NCBI GenBank assembly: GCA_033791545.1
Contig: JASJGL010000105.1
Span: 1-16,184, forward strand
Source: Antarcticimicrobium sp033791545
Lineage (GTDB): Bacteria > Pseudomonadota > Alphaproteobacteria > Rhodobacterales > Rhodobacteraceae
Direction of reading: 5' to 3'
DNA length: 16,184 bases
Shown here: positions 15,102 to 16,184 of the stretch, one piece after another
How the letters are laid out: each line of letters starts with the position of its first letter
Numbering within the stretch: position 1 is the stretch's first letter
Position numbers and translations under genes: made by a program
Notes under the pieces: model-generated
Told to the model about the DNA's origin: nothing
What the model saw: only the letters and a program-made list of their open reading frames with translations
Database searches by the model: none

Positions 15102-16184
15102 TTAGGTCGGCTGCGTCCGGGTCTTGCGGGTCAGCCGGGCAAGCACGACGGCCAAAGCCGTATAGCCGAACGCCAGAGCAACCTGCGTTTGTATCGCGCC
15201 GGCAATGTCATGCGCCGTGGCCCCCATCTGATCGACAGCGACAAAGGCCGAGATGGCCGAGGACGACGGCACAAGCAGCGACAGGTCGTGCAGGTACTCC
15301 GGGATCATTTCGACCGGCCATGAGATCCCCGAGAGAAAGAACAGCGGCATCCCCATCACCACGAGGAAGAACACCACCCCTTCGCGCCACGGAATGGCCA
15401 GAGCGATGGCAAATCCCATCGCGATGCAGGCACACAGGAACGGCACCGCAAGCAAAAGCAGCGTTCCAAGATCGCCGGTGCGCGGAATACTATAGAGAAA
15501 CGGCAGCAACATCTGCGTGAACATGACCCACAGCAGATACAGGCCGAGATAGGCAAGGATCGTGGCCCACATCCGACGCCCGGAGGGCAGCTTGCGCCCC
15601 GCGTGCAACAGGCCGATGCCCATCATGAGGGTCTGTTGCAGGATCAACACAAAGGCGGCAGGCACCACATAGCTGGCGTAGCCCCCTTGCGGGTTGAACA
15701 CAGACACGCTGGTCACCGCCACCGGAGACAGCAGGGTGCGCGCCACACTGTCATCCACGCCCGACGCCGTGAGGCGCGCGTAATTCACCTGTGCCCCCAT
15801 CGTGCCCGCCACGGTCGCGACGGCCTTGACGACATTGGAGTAGATCAACAGATAGCTGCCATCGCCAAAGGCTGCCACCGGCGAAGGGCTGCTTGCCAGA
15901 ATATCCCCCTCGAACCCGTCAGGGATGACGACGACACCGTAGACATCGCGGCGAAAGAAGGCGTCCCGTGCGGCGTCCATATTGGACACCGACAGGGTGA
16001 CATCGACCCATTCGGTCACGTCCATCTCGCGCACAAAGGTTCGGCTGGCGCTGGAGTTGTCTTGATCGATCACCACGACGGGCACGTCGCGCAATACCTC
16101 GCCGACATAGGGCTGCGGATACAGGACGCTGTAAATCAGGATCCCGACGATCATCGTGGATCGCGCGTTCTCGTCCCCCAACAG
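15102..16184 (-). CDS. ABC-2-type transporter permease (YhhJ/YbhR-like), N-terminus cut by window edge
   Basis: At least 360 residues are visible. The first visible membrane segment (MIVGILIYSVLYPQPY, about 11-26) is followed by a large extracytoplasmic domain with VPVVVIDQDNSS, a hallmark of these permeases. Then come about five more membrane segments (roughly 189-210, 226-250, 255-283, 286-306, 332-350) including the FFLSGISWPVEMIP motif typical of the ABC-2 fold. These proteins export drugs, lipids or other substrates together with a separate ATPase and often an HlyD-type adaptor. Those partners would lie beyond the right edge. The frame is open through base 16184; a TTG at 16181 is not a convincing start, and a short cytoplasmic N-terminus of roughly 20 residues is probably missing. 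The stop is TAA at 15104-15102. Confidence 0.88.
   Translation of the reverse strand: MLGDENARSTMIVGILIYSVLYPQPYVGEVLRDVPVVVIDQDNSSASRTFVREMDVTEWVDVTLSVSNMDAARDAFFRRDVYGVVVIPDGFEGDILASSPSPVAAFGDGSYLLIYSNVVKAVATVAGTMGAQVNYARLTASGVDDSVARTLLSPVAVTSVSVFNPQGGYASYVVPAAFVLILQQTLMMGIGLLHAGRKLPSGRRMWATILAYLGLYLLWVMFTQMLLPFLYSIPRTGDLGTLLLLAVPFLCACIAMGFAIALAIPWREGVVFFLVVMGMPLFFLSGISWPVEMIPEYLHDLSLLVPSSSAISAFVAVDQMGATAHDIAGAIQTQVALAFGYTALAVVLARLTRKTRTQPT

Noticed and set aside
14118..15323. 401-residue open frame on the plus strand opposite the ABC exporter
   Set aside because: It has His/Gln/Gly/Arg-rich low-complexity composition and crosses two genuine minus-strand genes with strong family motifs; no RBS.
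16179..16181. TTG as the true start of the ABC-2 permease
   Set aside because: The frame remains open to the window edge and the first membrane helix would begin almost at once; a normal cytoplasmic N-terminus is expected upstream, outside the window.
1..16184. CRISPR arrays, tRNA/rRNA genes, insertion sequences or prophage
   Set aside because: No regularly spaced repeats, transposase motifs, integrase or RNA-gene sequences were recognised on either strand.

Overview
The window is 16.2 kb of GC-rich DNA, densely coding on both strands, with short intergenic gaps and overlapping start/stop codons. Codon use, gene types and the many long but spurious antisense frames suggest an alphaproteobacterium, most likely Rhodobacteraceae (Roseobacter/Rhodobacter group). 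That placement is inferred from style and remembered family content; no search was run. There are no rRNA, tRNA, CRISPR, transposase or phage genes.

Left half (30-9671, all + strand): dtd (D-aminoacyl-tRNA deacylase) is followed with no gap by a MOFRL-type glycerate 2-kinase and, 32 bp later, by a CocE/NonD (S15) acyl hydrolase. After a 107-bp gap with an operator-like inverted repeat comes a complete family-5 ('peptide/nickel/opine') ABC importer: a Tat-exported binding protein, two DppB/DppC-type permeases, and one protein carrying both ATPase domains. The genes overlap or nearly touch, so they form one operon. A terminator-like hairpin and a GC-rich palindromic element follow. Next is a cytoplasmic alkaline-phosphatase-superfamily enzyme with Ser where Thr is usual as nucleophile. 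The CocE hydrolase, importer and phosphatase-like enzyme look like an uptake-and-hydrolysis pathway for an unidentified substrate.

Middle (9672-9925): a 254-bp convergent gap with three same-orientation DnaA-box 9-mers, two of them in near-identical 15-bp copies exactly 95 bp apart. This is the most unexpected non-coding signal in the window.

Right half (9926-16184, all - strand): an acyl-CoA synthetase and an HSL-type esterase form a two-gene operon with overlapping stop and start. Its 314-bp upstream gap contains a plausible sigma-70 promoter, a perfect 15-bp palindrome at the expected repressor position, and an 11-bp direct repeat. Beyond it, a very stable hairpin follows a complete MsbA-like half-size ABC exporter. 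An ABC-2-type permease of the YhhJ/YbhR kind runs off the right edge.
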